Shown here piece after piece: positions 51,978 to 61,240 of a stretch of DNA of 64,000 nucleotides. Position numbers and translations under genes: made by a program. The DNA lies in assembly GCF_000316115.1 (NCBI RefSeq), contig NZ_JH993797.1:7537961-7601960 (forward strand). The letters are read 5' to 3'. This DNA comes from Leptolyngbya sp. PCC 7375. GTDB taxonomy: Bacteria; Cyanobacteriota; Cyanobacteriia; Phormidesmidales; Phormidesmidaceae. Under the pieces are notes generated by a model that worked only from the letters and a program-made list of their open reading frames with translations, was not told the DNA's origin and searched no databases. Numbering within the stretch: position 1 is the first letter of the stretch; each line of letters begins with the position of its first letter.

Positions 51978-53102
51978 TTACTCCGGCAATCAAAAGGAGG
52001 GATAATAGAGTTAGAGACAACAGGAGGGTTGTGATGGATAAACCAGATGCCCGCCATTTAACAATAGAGACCCAAAACTACTTGAGGCAGCAAGCGATTC
52101 GACTGCGACTGCGAGGAAAACGTGTCTGTGATATTAGCGACTATTTAGGGGTGCACCCGAACACGGTGTGCCAGTGGTGGTGTCAGTATATCGAAGCAGG
52201 AGACGTGGCTCTGTATCAGCAGAAACGAGGTCGAGAGTTCGGTGAGGGGCGAACGTTAAGTCCGTCGGAGGAAACGACGGTAGAGACCGCCATCCGGGGA
52301 CATTTTCCCGAGGACTATGGGATTGAGAGTGCGCTGTGGACCCGAAAAGCTGTCCGTGCCTTGATTGAGCAGTTATGTCAGGTGAAGATGCCGATTCGCA
52401 CCGTTGGGGAGTACCTGAAGCGCTGGGGGTATAGTCCACAGAAGCCACTACAACGGGCCTATGAACAAGACCCAAAAGCGGTGGAGACATGGCTCAATGA
52501 GACGTTTCCTGCCATTGAGCAACGGGCTGCGGAAGAAGGTGCGGAGATTCAATGGGGCGATGAAGCGGGACTGCGTTCCGATGAGTATGGGGGACGCGGG
52601 TATTCCCTGATTGGTCATACGCCTGAGATTCGTCCGAGTAAACGGAAACGGGAACGGGTCAATTACATTGCCTCGATGAGCAACCAAGGGGCAGTCAGGT
52701 TTATGCTTTATACCTGCAAGTTCACCGCCGAGGTTCTGCTCCAATTTCTCAAACGCCTAGTCAAGTCGCATACGGGTAAATTGTTTTGGATTGTGGATCG
52801 TCATCCTGTCCATCGAGAGCATCGGGTAAAGGAGTGGTTAGAGAAGCATTCAGAGCAAATTGAGATAGTTGAATTACCGTCGTATTCACCGGAGTTAAAT
52901 CCAGTGGAATATCTCAATGGCAGTGTTAAGCAAGGGGTACACGACAAACCGCCCACTCGAAATTTGAATCAGTTAAAACAGAGAGTTCTGTCTCAACTGC
53001 GAAAACTGCAGAAATTACCGGCGCGTATTAAGAGTTATTTTCAGCATCCATCTGTTGCGTATGCTGCATAGTCAAAATCACGATCTTTTACTGCCGGGGT
53101 AA
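51978..53102 (+). mobile_element. IS630-family insertion sequence, second type (1125 bp)
   Basis: Ends begin TTAC and share CCGGCA within imperfect inverted repeats. It is flanked by TA (51976-51977, 53103-53104). It differs from the IS630 at 12732 in sequence and in having a single-frame transposase. It inserted five codons before the stop of the AraC_N-like gene and so cut the small operon in two. Confidence 0.88.
52034..53071 (+). CDS. IS630-family transposase, single frame
   Basis: A 345-residue complete transposase. N-terminal HTH: RGKRVCDISDYLGVHPNTVC; a second, winged region YGIESALWTRKAVRALIEQ. DDE triad: IQWGDEAGLRSDE, LFWIVDRHPVHRE and SPELNPVEYLNGSVKQ. The ATG at 52034 is preceded by a perfect AGGAGG with six bases spacing, so the open frame upstream (to 51863) is not used. 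Confidence 0.93.
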   Translation: MDKPDARHLTIETQNYLRQQAIRLRLRGKRVCDISDYLGVHPNTVCQWWCQYIEAGDVALYQQKRGREFGEGRTLSPSEETTVETAIRGHFPEDYGIESALWTRKAVRALIEQLCQVKMPIRTVGEYLKRWGYSPQKPLQRAYEQDPKAVETWLNETFPAIEQRAAEEGAEIQWGDEAGLRSDEYGGRGYSLIGHTPEIRPSKRKRERVNYIASMSNQGAVRFMLYTCKFTAEVLLQFLKRLVKSHTGKLFWIVDRHPVHREHRVKEWLEKHSEQIEIVELPSYSPELNPVEYLNGSVKQGVHDKPPTRNLNQLKQRVLSQLRKLQKLPARIKSYFQHPSVAYAA

Positions 53103-53653
53103 TAGGCCTCTAGTGTAGCTACATTTGGGCATCCAGTTGAACCACAAACATCCATAATCGCTTTTTCAATGTGAATGAGTGTATCTGTTAGGGATGGCGA
53201 TAACACAATATTGAAATCTACAGTTGAGAGTACCTCAGCTATGGGAGAGTTTGGCTGAGATTCAATGATTTCTGGATACGCCCTCCGAACACGTTCCAGT
53301 AAATTATTTGATAGTTCCAGGATAAGAGCAATGTACTCGCCTTGGATTGGAGGCTGATTAATGACATCGAAAGCAATATGCGGAGGGATAACAAATAAAT
53401 CGCCCGCTTCAAATGTCAATGGTTGTTCATTGATATAGAAGATTTTGGACCCTGATAGGATGATAACAAGCGAGGGGTAGGTTACTTTCAGAGCGCGTAT
53501 CGTCTCTCGATGACGAACTACTAACTTTGTTAATGTGGCTAGTGGTTGAACTGTAGTGTTATTTACCGCTGTGTTAGGAATTAATTCTTGAGCAGTCAAC
53601 AAAAGTTGCTGGCGCAATTTCTCTTTAAGCTTCTTGTCTGAAACCTGAGACAT
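53078..53653 (-). CDS. AraC_N-like cupin protein, no HTH, 3' end altered by IS630
   Basis: The 191-residue frame resembles the N-terminal sensing domain of AraC-type regulators: LVVRHRETIRALKVTYPSLV, ILSGSKIFYINEQPLTFEAG, DLFVIPPHIAFDVINQP. No helix-turn-helix domain follows. The last residues (YYPGSKRS) are read partly from the IS630 end; the uninterrupted gene would end EAYVSD at codon 187 with TAA (now 51963-51965), so the protein was already HTH-less before the insertion. It was the first gene of an operon with the hypothetical gene now at 51954. A ligand-binding or anti-regulator role is possible. Confidence 0.6.
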   Translation of the reverse strand: MSQVSDKKLKEKLRQQLLLTAQELIPNTAVNNTTVQPLATLTKLVVRHRETIRALKVTYPSLVIILSGSKIFYINEQPLTFEAGDLFVIPPHIAFDVINQPPIQGEYIALILELSNNLLERVRRAYPEIIESQPNSPIAEVLSTVDFNIVLSPSLTDTLIHIEKAIMDVCGSTGCPNVATLEAYYPGSKRS

Positions 53654-53747
53654 CTGCTTTGAAAAATAATTGAAACACTTTAATTCTGATATTCTACAGG
53701 TCTACTCAGGCATCAAAGCCATATCTGCTAAAAATCCTTAGTGTTGA

Positions 53748-54275
53748 TCAGAGATCACCTCTCTCAGGTTTGCTCTTAGGTTTGCAACCATAGGTGGTAC
53801 CTCCCTGATGGACAAAGCCCAGCTTGCTAAACAAGCGAATAGAACGGTGGTTGAGGGTATCAATATCAGCTCGCAAGAGCGTGATTTTGCGATCGCAAAA
53901 CGCATACCAGATAACTGCGCGCAGTGCTTCTTGCATATATCCATGTCCCCAGGCTGACCTGGTAAGCATGCAGCCCACTTCTGCCGAGTTGTTTGTCAGA
54001 TCAAAGGAGTGCAGGCCGCAGGTGCCAATCAATGTATGGTCGGTACGTCGCTCAATGCCCCATTCCATAGATGTCTGTTCTTGGAAGAGGCGACTGACAC
54101 TTGAGAGCATCTCGTCGACTGTTGCTGGGGTCGAGAATGTCTCATCACTTGCGAACCGCATCACCTCTGGATCGCCATAGATAGCAAACAGACGGGCCTT
54201 GTCATTAGTCGACATGGAACGTAGTCTGAATTGCCGAGTCTTCAGCTCGGGTAAAGTGTTTGGAAATGGTTGCAT
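53748..54275 (-). CDS. GNAT-family N-acetyltransferase (RimJ/RimL-like)
   Basis: A 175-residue acetyl-CoA-dependent transferase. It opens LKTRQFRLRSMSTNDKARLF, with SMEWGIERRTDHTLIGTCGL as the central strands, the acetyl-CoA loop RSAWGHGYMQEALRAVI (Q/R-x-x-G-x-G/A type) and NHRSIRLFSKLGFVHQG near the end. The ATG at 54275 is preceded by AAAGG with suitable spacing; a TTG at 54302 would add nine residues. It lies 27 bases after the NrtS-like gene on the same strand and so may be co-transcribed. Substrate unknown: a protein N-terminus or a small amine. Confidence 0.85.
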   Translation of the reverse strand: MQPFPNTLPELKTRQFRLRSMSTNDKARLFAIYGDPEVMRFASDETFSTPATVDEMLSSVSRLFQEQTSMEWGIERRTDHTLIGTCGLHSFDLTNNSAEVGCMLTRSAWGHGYMQEALRAVIWYAFCDRKITLLRADIDTLNHRSIRLFSKLGFVHQGGTTYGCKPKSKPERGDL

Positions 54276-54302
54276 AGGGCACCTTTCAGCACCTGCATTC
54301 AA

Positions 54303-54530
54303 CTAAGACGCTGACTGACGCTTGCGATAAGCATACTGCCCATGGATATTGACAGAGTAAGGCACGACGTAGGTTAACAGTCCAGCCAGCCAGCGGGTGG
54401 GTGTCATTTTGCCATTAGCAAGGGCGGGGCCATGGTTGATGCTGAACAGAAGAGTACCAACGACAAGCGCAACTTTGACCGCACCGGGACATAGATCACG
54501 ATCAATCAGGGCAGAAAAGTAGCTTTTCAT
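54303..54530 (-). CDS. nrtS: NrtS-like nitrate/nitrite transporter
   Basis: A 75-residue membrane protein with two hydrophobic segments: VKVALVVGTLLFSINHG near residues 18-34 and WLAGLLTYVVPYSVN near 47-61. The pattern INHG, then a short polar loop with TP-x-RW, then LLTYVVPY, matches what I recall of the small NrtS family first described from Synechococcus PCC 7002. Such proteins move nitrate and nitrite across the inner membrane. ATG start. The next gene downstream is a GNAT enzyme. Assignment is by recalled pattern, not search. Confidence 0.65.
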   Translation of the reverse strand: MKSYFSALIDRDLCPGAVKVALVVGTLLFSINHGPALANGKMTPTRWLAGLLTYVVPYSVNIHGQYAYRKRQSAS

Positions 54531-54641
54531 AGCAGATGCTGGTAACGAATGTTTTTTATTTCAGGTACATGAATTTAAAAATTAACACAAAATGTATCGA
54601 ATCGAACAGTTTTGATGGGCTGCGTTCCTTGGAAACCCTAA

Positions 54642-55427
54642 CTATTTCCTGGGGGGGATAGTGGCAGAATAATGGTCCGTTTTACTTCTCTCTAGTTTGA
54701 TGATGAAAGGAGCGACCATGATGACAATTGGGAACAACACCCACAGCCAGCCAAAGGCTAACGCCCAGCTTGGGTAGCCTTCATAGGGAACACGGAGATC
54801 ATTGATCAGTTGAGCTACTAAGAGTGCGGTTAGACAGCCTGGAACAATAAACTTGATCAATATGGACCACCATCGATTTACTTGCCAGTTACTGACGTTG
54901 TTAATGTATCGACGCAGTACTTCAGCCCCATAGATCCAACCTCCTAAAATTGCTTGGGCAATAGCAATCAATATGAGGGTGTAATTTGTGATGAAGTGGT
55001 CTGTAATGTCTAGAAAATAAAGACCTGCCTGGGTGGTGTATATTAATCCCGCCAATAGGCCTAACAAACAGACGCCGATAGATACGTATTGACTCTGCCA
55101 GTTAGGTTTAAGATCTAGGATGGCTGCGTTAACCGCTTCTACAATGGAAAATGCGCTATCAATCCCCAGGAAGAATAGCATGAGAAAGAAGAGGACACTA
55201 ACCACCCCTGGTAGCGGCATGAGACTAAGGGCTTGGGGAAAGACCACAAACGCCAAACCTGGTCCAGAGGCCGCCAGTTCTGTGACTGGGGTATCTGTTT
55301 GCAACGCCATGTATCCCAAGACGGCAAAGACCACAAAACCTGACTGCCTGACACAAATCCTGTAACCCAGAATCCATAAGGATCGACAAGGAAATGGGCA
55401 GAGGGCATGCAAAGCTGAAGATACCAA
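54642..55427 (-). pseudogene. Sodium-dependent transporter (NSS family), C-terminal half, split by IS4-type element
   Basis: From about 55343 leftward the frame encodes the second half of an NSS transporter: SGFVVFAVLGYMALQTDTPV, GPGLAFVVFPQALSLMP, VLFFLMLFFLGIDSAFSIVE (span 8 with the Na2-site Asp-Ser), then four more spans. The first 28 residues (MVSSALHALCPFPCRSL onward) come from the IS and are not native. Joined with the other half at 56664-57468 it gives an unbroken 500-residue gene, normal for bacterial NSS proteins. Confidence 0.88.
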
Positions 55428-56654
55428 ACCATCAGCGTGATATGCATGTCAGCCTCTACCCAACTGTATGATCAATTGTTGCCCTTCCTGCGTCAACATA
55501 GCCGTTACAAAGACCTCCGGCATCTGAAAACACTGGCTTGGATGGTCAGTGCCCTGATCTGTAGTGGCCAACTCAGCCTCCCCGCTTGGGAACCCTACGT
55601 CCCCAGTCGGGCGACTCAGGCCCAGAGCTTTGAACGTCGGTGGCATCGCTTTTTCATCAACCGATTCATTGATGTCAAGGGGTTGTATCTGCCGCTGGTG
55701 TTGTTAGCGCTCACCAACTGGCGGGCTCATCGACTCTATCTAGCATTGGATACGACCATGCTGTGGAATCGCTATTGTATGATTCACCTGTCGGTTGTGT
55801 GTTGTGGACGAGCGGTACCACTTCTATGGCGGGTATTAGAGCATGAAAGTGCCATGGTTGCGTTCGATGAATATCGACCCTTGTTACGGCGTGCCCGTTG
55901 GCTGTTGCGTCGGCATCCCAACACGATGTTGTTAGCTGACCGAGGGTTTGCCAACCATGACCTCATGAGTTGGTTGCAAGCGAGTGGTTGGCACTATTGT
56001 TTGCGCATTGCGTGTGATGTTCATCTCCACGGCCCATGCCGTCATCCCATTGAAGTACAAGCGCTGTGGCCTCCCAAAGGAGAAGCCACTCTCTATGAGA
56101 ACGTGGGGCTCTGGCAAGATGGTGAGCATCGATGTAATTTAGTCTTGGCAACCGTGCGAGGGACGAAGGAATCCTGGGCGGTGATTACGGATGAATCACC
56201 GAGTCTACAAACGTTGTGGCAATATGCCTTGCGGTTTCGGGTTGAGGAGTTGTTTTTAGATAGCAAATCAGGAGCCTTTGAACTCGAAGACTCTCGCATT
56301 CGATCCGCTCAAGCTCTAGAGCGTCTCTATTTGGTGGCCGCCATTGCCTTGTTATACGGCACCACTCAAGGCATGGCGGTGCAGTGTGAAGGCTTACGTC
56401 AACAGGTGGATACCCATTGGAGACGAGGGCTCAGCTATCTCAAAATTGGCTTACGGTGGCTCAAGGGAGTCGTTCACAAAGGTCGGACTCTTCTGAAACC
56501 AGTCCCCTTATTGCCCAAAGACCCAGACCCTTGTTTTGCGTCCAACAAGGCTGAGCAACGTTACTATGACCTGATTTGGTTTTCCCGTATTCGGTCAATA
56601 CGATGTCGGACTTGAGATATTAATGGGGGCATCTGAGATGTGTCAGTCAGTCAG
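55340..56654 (+). mobile_element. IS4-type insertion sequence inside an NSS transporter gene (about 1315 bp)
   Basis: The ends begin CTGACTG with about 20-base inverted repeats (about three mismatches) and are flanked by the 9-base direct repeat CCACAAAAC (55331-55339, 56655-56663). The direct match runs on to 13 bases because the element begins with the same CTGA as the target, so the exact edge is uncertain by four bases. It is not related at sequence level to the IS4 at 43789. Confidence 0.85.
55437..56615 (+). CDS. IS4-type transposase
   Basis: A 392-residue DDE transposase, opposite in strand to the gene it split. First Asp: LYLALDTTMLWNR; second: MLLADRGFANHDLMSWL; the Y-R-E-K motif is perfect in YALRFRVEELFLDSK (Y-2-R-3-E-6-K). 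It starts GTG at 55437, with an ATG three codons later. It appears complete; no frameshift is seen. Confidence 0.9.
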   Translation: MICMSASTQLYDQLLPFLRQHSRYKDLRHLKTLAWMVSALICSGQLSLPAWEPYVPSRATQAQSFERRWHRFFINRFIDVKGLYLPLVLLALTNWRAHRLYLALDTTMLWNRYCMIHLSVVCCGRAVPLLWRVLEHESAMVAFDEYRPLLRRARWLLRRHPNTMLLADRGFANHDLMSWLQASGWHYCLRIACDVHLHGPCRHPIEVQALWPPKGEATLYENVGLWQDGEHRCNLVLATVRGTKESWAVITDESPSLQTLWQYALRFRVEELFLDSKSGAFELEDSRIRSAQALERLYLVAAIALLYGTTQGMAVQCEGLRQQVDTHWRRGLSYLKIGLRWLKGVVHKGRTLLKPVPLLPKDPDPCFASNKAEQRYYDLIWFSRIRSIRCRT

Positions 56655-57468
56655 CCACAAAACCTGAGAATAAACTAATGGCACTGTTGGTCAAGGCTGT
56701 GATCCAGGTGTCTTGAACAATCTCACTGTCAGGAGCTTTATAACTGGCGTAGGTCAGCATTGTGCCAAAGGCCAGGGAGAGAGTAAAGAAAATTTGAGAG
56801 AACGCGGCTGACCAGACTTCAGGCTTAAGTAATACTTGCCAATCGGGAATTAGATAGACCTGCCAACCGTCTAAAAAACCAGGTAGGGTAACGGCCCTGA
56901 TAAATAAGACGCCTAGCAGGATAATAGGCAATGGTACAGTCCAGAGAACGACCTGACCCGCACTTTGAGGCCCACGCCAGATACAAAAATAAATCATCAT
57001 CCACACAGCTGCCAAGGCAAGCAGAATGGGAAAATTAATGGCACCAACTGTACTTATCCCTTCACTTAGATGCAGGACCGACTCAAAAAAGTATTGTTCT
57101 GCATTTTCTGACCAACTGACGCGAAAGGCTGCCAAAAAATAAATGAGGGTCCAGGCCATGACGACTGCGTAGTAAGCAATAATTATGAAGCCTGAGATAA
57201 CTGCAGCTAAACCAAAGCCTTGGAACCTGGGATGCATTTTCTTAAATGCACCGATTGCCCCTTGCTGCATTTTTTGCCCAATGGCAAACTCCAGCATCAG
57301 GAGAGGAATCCCAACAACTAATAGCGCTACTAAATAAGGCATTAGAAAAGCCCCACCGCCATATTTACCGGCAAGATATGGAAAGCGCCAAACATTCCCT
57401 AAGCCAACGGCTGAACCAATAGCTGCGAGGATAAAAACTGTTTTGGAAGACCATTGCTGACGTGCCAT
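56647..57468 (-). pseudogene. Sodium-dependent transporter (NSS family), N-terminal half, split by IS4-type element
   Basis: Begins MARQQWSSKTVFILAAIGSA (ATG 57468; the open frame upstream to 57540 is not needed) and runs through VGLGNVWRFPYLAGKYGGGA, the NSS substrate and Na1/Na2 site of span 1, then spans 2 to 6 to AISLFSGFV. The stop TGA right after FVAD comes from the inserted element. Six spans alone are not expected to transport. Sodium-coupled uptake of an amino acid or similar solute was the likely original role. Confidence 0.88.
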
Positions 57469-57686
57469 AGTATTGAATTCTTGTTGATGCGGTTCCTGAT
57501 GTTGTCTGTGTACACAGGCTATGGAAAACAACGTTGCCAAAGCGTTAGTAAAGCGTTCAAAGCTAAACAGAATATCCCAACAAGGGTTTGTTGAACAATC
57601 GCCATGATCCTATTCTTATGAAATTTAGTTCAACGGTCGTCTGTTGAGCGAAGGCATTACGGGATATGTGCAAAGTTGCTGTTCCG

Positions 57687-59372
57687 TTAGTGCTCTGGAG
57701 TGAAGATTACGCGAGCTAACTGATAGGTGCCTGCTGTTTGTAAAATCTCTCCTGACTGGCTGGCGCTAATGGCTGTGGCAATTTCATTGGGATGACCCAC
57801 GACCAGGGCTTGACCAGTGGCCTGTAATTGCTCTGAATCAGGGTTATAGGTATATAGTACAGGGCTTTGGGTATAAAACACCAGACTGGGTTTCATAAAC
57901 CCTACCATTGCTATGGTTTCATCTGGCTGCTGTTCTGTTTGGATGGTCTCGGCTAGCTGTCGTAAGGGTAGCTGGCGCTGGCTGTCGGCAATGGCGGCTA
58001 CGGGCAAAATGGAAACCACAGTAAATGCCATGAATGCTATAAAACTTACGGCCCATACCCAGCGAACACGTCGCATTAGCAACAATCCTAGCCCTGCCAG
58101 GGTGGCTAGCCCCCATACAATGGAGCCATATACCATAGCCTGAGAATCTCGTACTAATACCGGAAAGTCTGGCATGACTGGATCACCCCCGATCCAATTG
58201 GGGGTGAGGTAAGAGGCTATGGAGAGAATTGCAAAGAACACAATGCTCAAGATAGCGCTGATCCAGGTACCGCGCTGACGCGGTCCGGCCCACATCAGCC
58301 CCACCAGGATGGCTGCTGCTGGCATGAGCGGTAGTACATAGCTGGGTAGCTTAGTCACCGCAGCCGTAAAGAAGCAGAAAATGGTGAGAAACCAAATGAG
58401 GGCAAACAGTCCTAGCTGTTTCTCTCTGGGCTGATGTCGCCAGTAGCCTAAGGCCCAGGGGCGCAATCGGGTCATGGCAAAAGGTAACCCTGGGGACCAG
58501 GGTAAAAAGCCGACGGCGACGACGGCAAAGTAGAAATACCAGGGGGCGGCGTGGCCATTGACGACGTCGGTAAAACGTTCGTAGTTGTGGTAACCAAAAA
58601 AGCTGTCGATGTAGGTTTGGCCATGGATGGCGATGGCGGCGATGAACCAGGGCACCGTCAACAACAGTGTTATGAGACTACCCTGTAGCAGTTTGATTTC
58701 TTTGAGTAGGGTGCGAATCTGGCCCATATAGACCGCAAACACTGTCACAATTAACCCTGGAATTACCAGTCCCACAGGGCCTTTGTCTAATACTGCCAGG
58801 GCGACAAAAATGTAGAAGCCGTAGTACCAACGAGGGGCTTGGGCATACCCCCAGAAGAAACACAGCAGCGCGGCTCCCATACAGCCTGATAGCAGCATGT
58901 CCGATACACCAGTGCGGGCCCACACCAGGGTTTCCGGGTGGAGGGCCATGGAGACGGCACCCACTACAGCTGCCAGGGTGAAGGCTTGTCGTTTATCTTG
59001 AATGTCGGCGGACTGCCCTCCATGGGCATAGCCAAACCGTTGCAGGGTGCAAAAGCTAAACCCGGTTAAACCAGCAGCGGCCAATGCTGACGGTAGTCGC
59101 ACGCCCCATTCTCCCACACCAAAAATGTGAAACCCTAAGGCCATACCCCAGTACACCAGGGGAGGTTTATCAAACCGGGTTTCACCATTGAAATAAGGGG
59201 TGATCCAATCGCCGGTAGCGTACATCTGACGGGAGGCTTCGGCAAATAAAGGCTCTGTTTCATCGATTAAGCCAATGCTGTCTAAACGCCAGAAAAAGGC
59301 AATAAACAGGGTGAAAACCACAGTAAGGATGGCGACCCAACGGACAGATGACTGTGATGAAGCTGACCCCAT
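57687..59372 (-). CDS. GT39/ArnT-like membrane glycosyltransferase
   Basis: A 561-residue membrane protein with about 11-12 spans and the PMT_2 (ArnT/PMT) pattern: the first periplasmic loop reads LIDETEPLFAEASRQMYATG with catalytic Asp-Glu, then FDKPPLVYWGMALGFHIFGV and GVRLPSALAAAG. Further blocks are WARTGVSDMLLSGCMGAALL and LPSYVLPLMPAAAILVGLM. A C-terminal soluble part (about 470-561) follows. Such enzymes use polyprenyl-phosphate sugars to glycosylate lipids or proteins. ATG start. It is 39 bases downstream of the YdcF gene on the same strand, a likely operon. Confidence 0.88.
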   Translation of the reverse strand: MGSASSQSSVRWVAILTVVFTLFIAFFWRLDSIGLIDETEPLFAEASRQMYATGDWITPYFNGETRFDKPPLVYWGMALGFHIFGVGEWGVRLPSALAAAGLTGFSFCTLQRFGYAHGGQSADIQDKRQAFTLAAVVGAVSMALHPETLVWARTGVSDMLLSGCMGAALLCFFWGYAQAPRWYYGFYIFVALAVLDKGPVGLVIPGLIVTVFAVYMGQIRTLLKEIKLLQGSLITLLLTVPWFIAAIAIHGQTYIDSFFGYHNYERFTDVVNGHAAPWYFYFAVVAVGFLPWSPGLPFAMTRLRPWALGYWRHQPREKQLGLFALIWFLTIFCFFTAAVTKLPSYVLPLMPAAAILVGLMWAGPRQRGTWISAILSIVFFAILSIASYLTPNWIGGDPVMPDFPVLVRDSQAMVYGSIVWGLATLAGLGLLLMRRVRWVWAVSFIAFMAFTVVSILPVAAIADSQRQLPLRQLAETIQTEQQPDETIAMVGFMKPSLVFYTQSPVLYTYNPDSEQLQATGQALVVGHPNEIATAISASQSGEILQTAGTYQLARVIFTPEH

Positions 59373-59411
59373 TGCGATCGCACCTCCGATAAACCATGTT
59401 TCCGCACTAGT

Positions 59412-60206
59412 TTACTGTGCAGCGGTCGGATTCATGGAGTGAATCGGTCGGGGGTGATAGCGTCCCATCAAACCATAGGCAACGAGACCCAGGGACTCTC
59501 GCATGGTCAGTAGACGGCGATATCGTAGGCCCAGTGTCTGCGGCAGGGGGCTGGGGTAAGGAATGACTGCAAACCCAAGGCTGCGAAAAACTAGCTGCGA
59601 TCGCAATAGATGGGGAGGATCACTCACTAGAATAATGGATCTAACCCCACTGGGCATCAACTGTTGAGCCGTATATTTGGCATTTTGTTCCGTGGTGCGC
59701 GAACAAGCTTCCCCCGAAATTTTGCTAGAGGCTATACCCACCCGCTCTAATTGATTAGCCAGAAAAGGTGCATCTCCATGGCCGCTGACAAATACCTGTG
59801 GGGCACGATCCATCGCCATGAGTTCAGCCGCTGCCATCACCCGGCTGTTTTGCAACGACCTGCCGCGCCCCAATATGACAATAGCATCGGCGGTTTGTCC
59901 CTGATAGGCCGGGAGGAAATGCGTCAGTAAGGGCTCTCCAATCAGCAGTGGTGAAACGCTTACCAAAAATGCGATGGGAAAACCCCAGCTCCAAACCCGC
60001 TTAATCGAGCGACCTCGACCCAGCAGAATAAAACCCCGCATTAAGAGTCCACTAATAATCAGGAAGCTGAGCATAAGCATGCCCCCGATCATTAAGCTTG
60101 CCAGGGGAGATTTCGCAACCCACCAAGTGATGGAACCCGTAAACTGGACCCAGCGGCTCACACTGATATTTTCCGGACAAATGTCTAGAATCATTCCGAA
60201 GTTCAT
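59412..60206 (-). CDS. YdcF/DUF218 family protein
   Basis: A 264-residue protein with two or three N-terminal spans (LMIGGMLMLSFLIISGLLM; WGFPIAFLVSVSPLLIGE) and a DUF218 domain from about 105: ADAIVILGRGRSLQNSRVMA, PQVFVSGHGDAPFLANQLE, RTTEQNAKYTAQQL, SIILVSDPPHLLRSQLVFRS. Members include SanA and ElyC, connected with cell-envelope synthesis; the catalytic role is not settled. ATG start. Upstream of the GT39 gene in one probable operon, which suggests a joint envelope role. Confidence 0.87.
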   Translation of the reverse strand: MNFGMILDICPENISVSRWVQFTGSITWWVAKSPLASLMIGGMLMLSFLIISGLLMRGFILLGRGRSIKRVWSWGFPIAFLVSVSPLLIGEPLLTHFLPAYQGQTADAIVILGRGRSLQNSRVMAAAELMAMDRAPQVFVSGHGDAPFLANQLERVGIASSKISGEACSRTTEQNAKYTAQQLMPSGVRSIILVSDPPHLLRSQLVFRSLGFAVIPYPSPLPQTLGLRYRRLLTMRESLGLVAYGLMGRYHPRPIHSMNPTAAQ

Positions 60207-60364
60207 GGGCGTATAGTCGTGTGAGATTAGGCAGACGCGCTACCCGCGCCTTACAAACTGCACATTAGGTTTCTATATGATAATTAGTTAGTAAACCTTA
60301 ATGTTCCAATATACATACCATAAAGGCAAATTTTTTGGGTGTTACCCAGGTCTACCCATTGAAC

Positions 60365-61240
60365 CTACACAAAAGACACAATTGCCTGGGCTGTGTTCCT
60401 GGGTTTTTCTAGGTGGGGCACATGGCCACAGTCATCAATCCACACCAGCTTGTTATTGGGGATGGTCTGCTGAAAGCGTTGAGCATCTTTGGTACCCAAG
60501 ATTTTGTCCTGCTTACCCCACACAATCAGCGTCGGTGGTTCAATCTTTTGAATATAGTTAGTCAAGAAGTTATAGCCACCGCTTTTAGTAAATGCAATCA
60601 GGGCTTCTTTCCAGTTGGGCATCTGTAGATGTAAGGCAGCACAAAGTTCAGCATCTGGAGTCACAAAGGTGCGATCGTAGTAAGCCTGTTGGCTAATTCG
60701 TCGTCGCACACCCGGATTTCTGAGAAATGTGGTTGCCCAGCTATCAAGGGGAGGCACCATAAATTTTCCCATGGCTGGTCCAGCAGCAAATCCGGCACTG
60801 TCTAGAAGCACCAGTTTCTCCACTGCTTCTGGAAAATTGAGGGTAAAGTCAATGGCGGCGGCTCCTCCCATGGATGCACCGGCCAAGATCATCGGCTGGC
60901 CGATCTGCTGTTGCCAGAAACTATAAATATGCTGCTGGATAGCTATAGGAGTAATGGGGGCATCCGTAGTGCGGTCAGTAAACCCAAACCCTAGTAAATC
61001 CATTACCCAGACTTGAGCATTAGCAGATAGCTGGGGGACTAAACGACGAAATTCAAAAATCGAACTGTCAAATCCATGGATTAATAGGATAGGTTTGCCG
61101 GTTCCAGCACACATATAGCTAGTGGCTATGGGCGATTCTGTGAGATTGGTAGAGATATCAGCAAACTGGATTTGACTGGCTAGGGCTACCGATGTGTCTT
61201 CGGTTAGATGCTGAACATCAGCGGGTAATGTGGTTGCCAT
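60365..61240 (-). CDS. Alpha/beta hydrolase
   Basis: An alpha/beta-fold hydrolase of about 291 residues from the ATG at 61240 (a longer frame starts at 61321). Oxyanion block ILLIHGFDSS, nucleophile elbow LAGASMGGAAA (Ser), acid in IVWGKQDKILG (Asp) and base in DDCGHVPHLEKP (His) are all present, so the triad is complete. A cap region lies between the Ser and Asp (AGPAMGKFMVPPLDSW). Relatives in cyanobacteria are often esterases or haloalkane-dehalogenase-like; the substrate cannot be given. Confidence 0.87.
   Translation of the reverse strand: MATTLPADVQHLTEDTSVALASQIQFADISTNLTESPIATSYMCAGTGKPILLIHGFDSSIFEFRRLVPQLSANAQVWVMDLLGFGFTDRTTDAPITPIAIQQHIYSFWQQQIGQPMILAGASMGGAAAIDFTLNFPEAVEKLVLLDSAGFAAGPAMGKFMVPPLDSWATTFLRNPGVRRRISQQAYYDRTFVTPDAELCAALHLQMPNWKEALIAFTKSGGYNFLTNYIQKIEPPTLIVWGKQDKILGTKDAQRFQQTIPNNKLVWIDDCGHVPHLEKPRNTAQAIVSFV

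Noticed and set aside
51863..52033. Long N-terminal extension of the second IS630 transposase
   Set aside because: It lies partly outside the element; the ATG at 52034 has a perfect AGGAGG and fits the family start.
53078..53653. Functional AraC-type transcription factor truncated by the IS
   Set aside because: Rebuilding the site shows the gene ended at codon 187 even before insertion, so no DNA-binding domain was lost to this IS.
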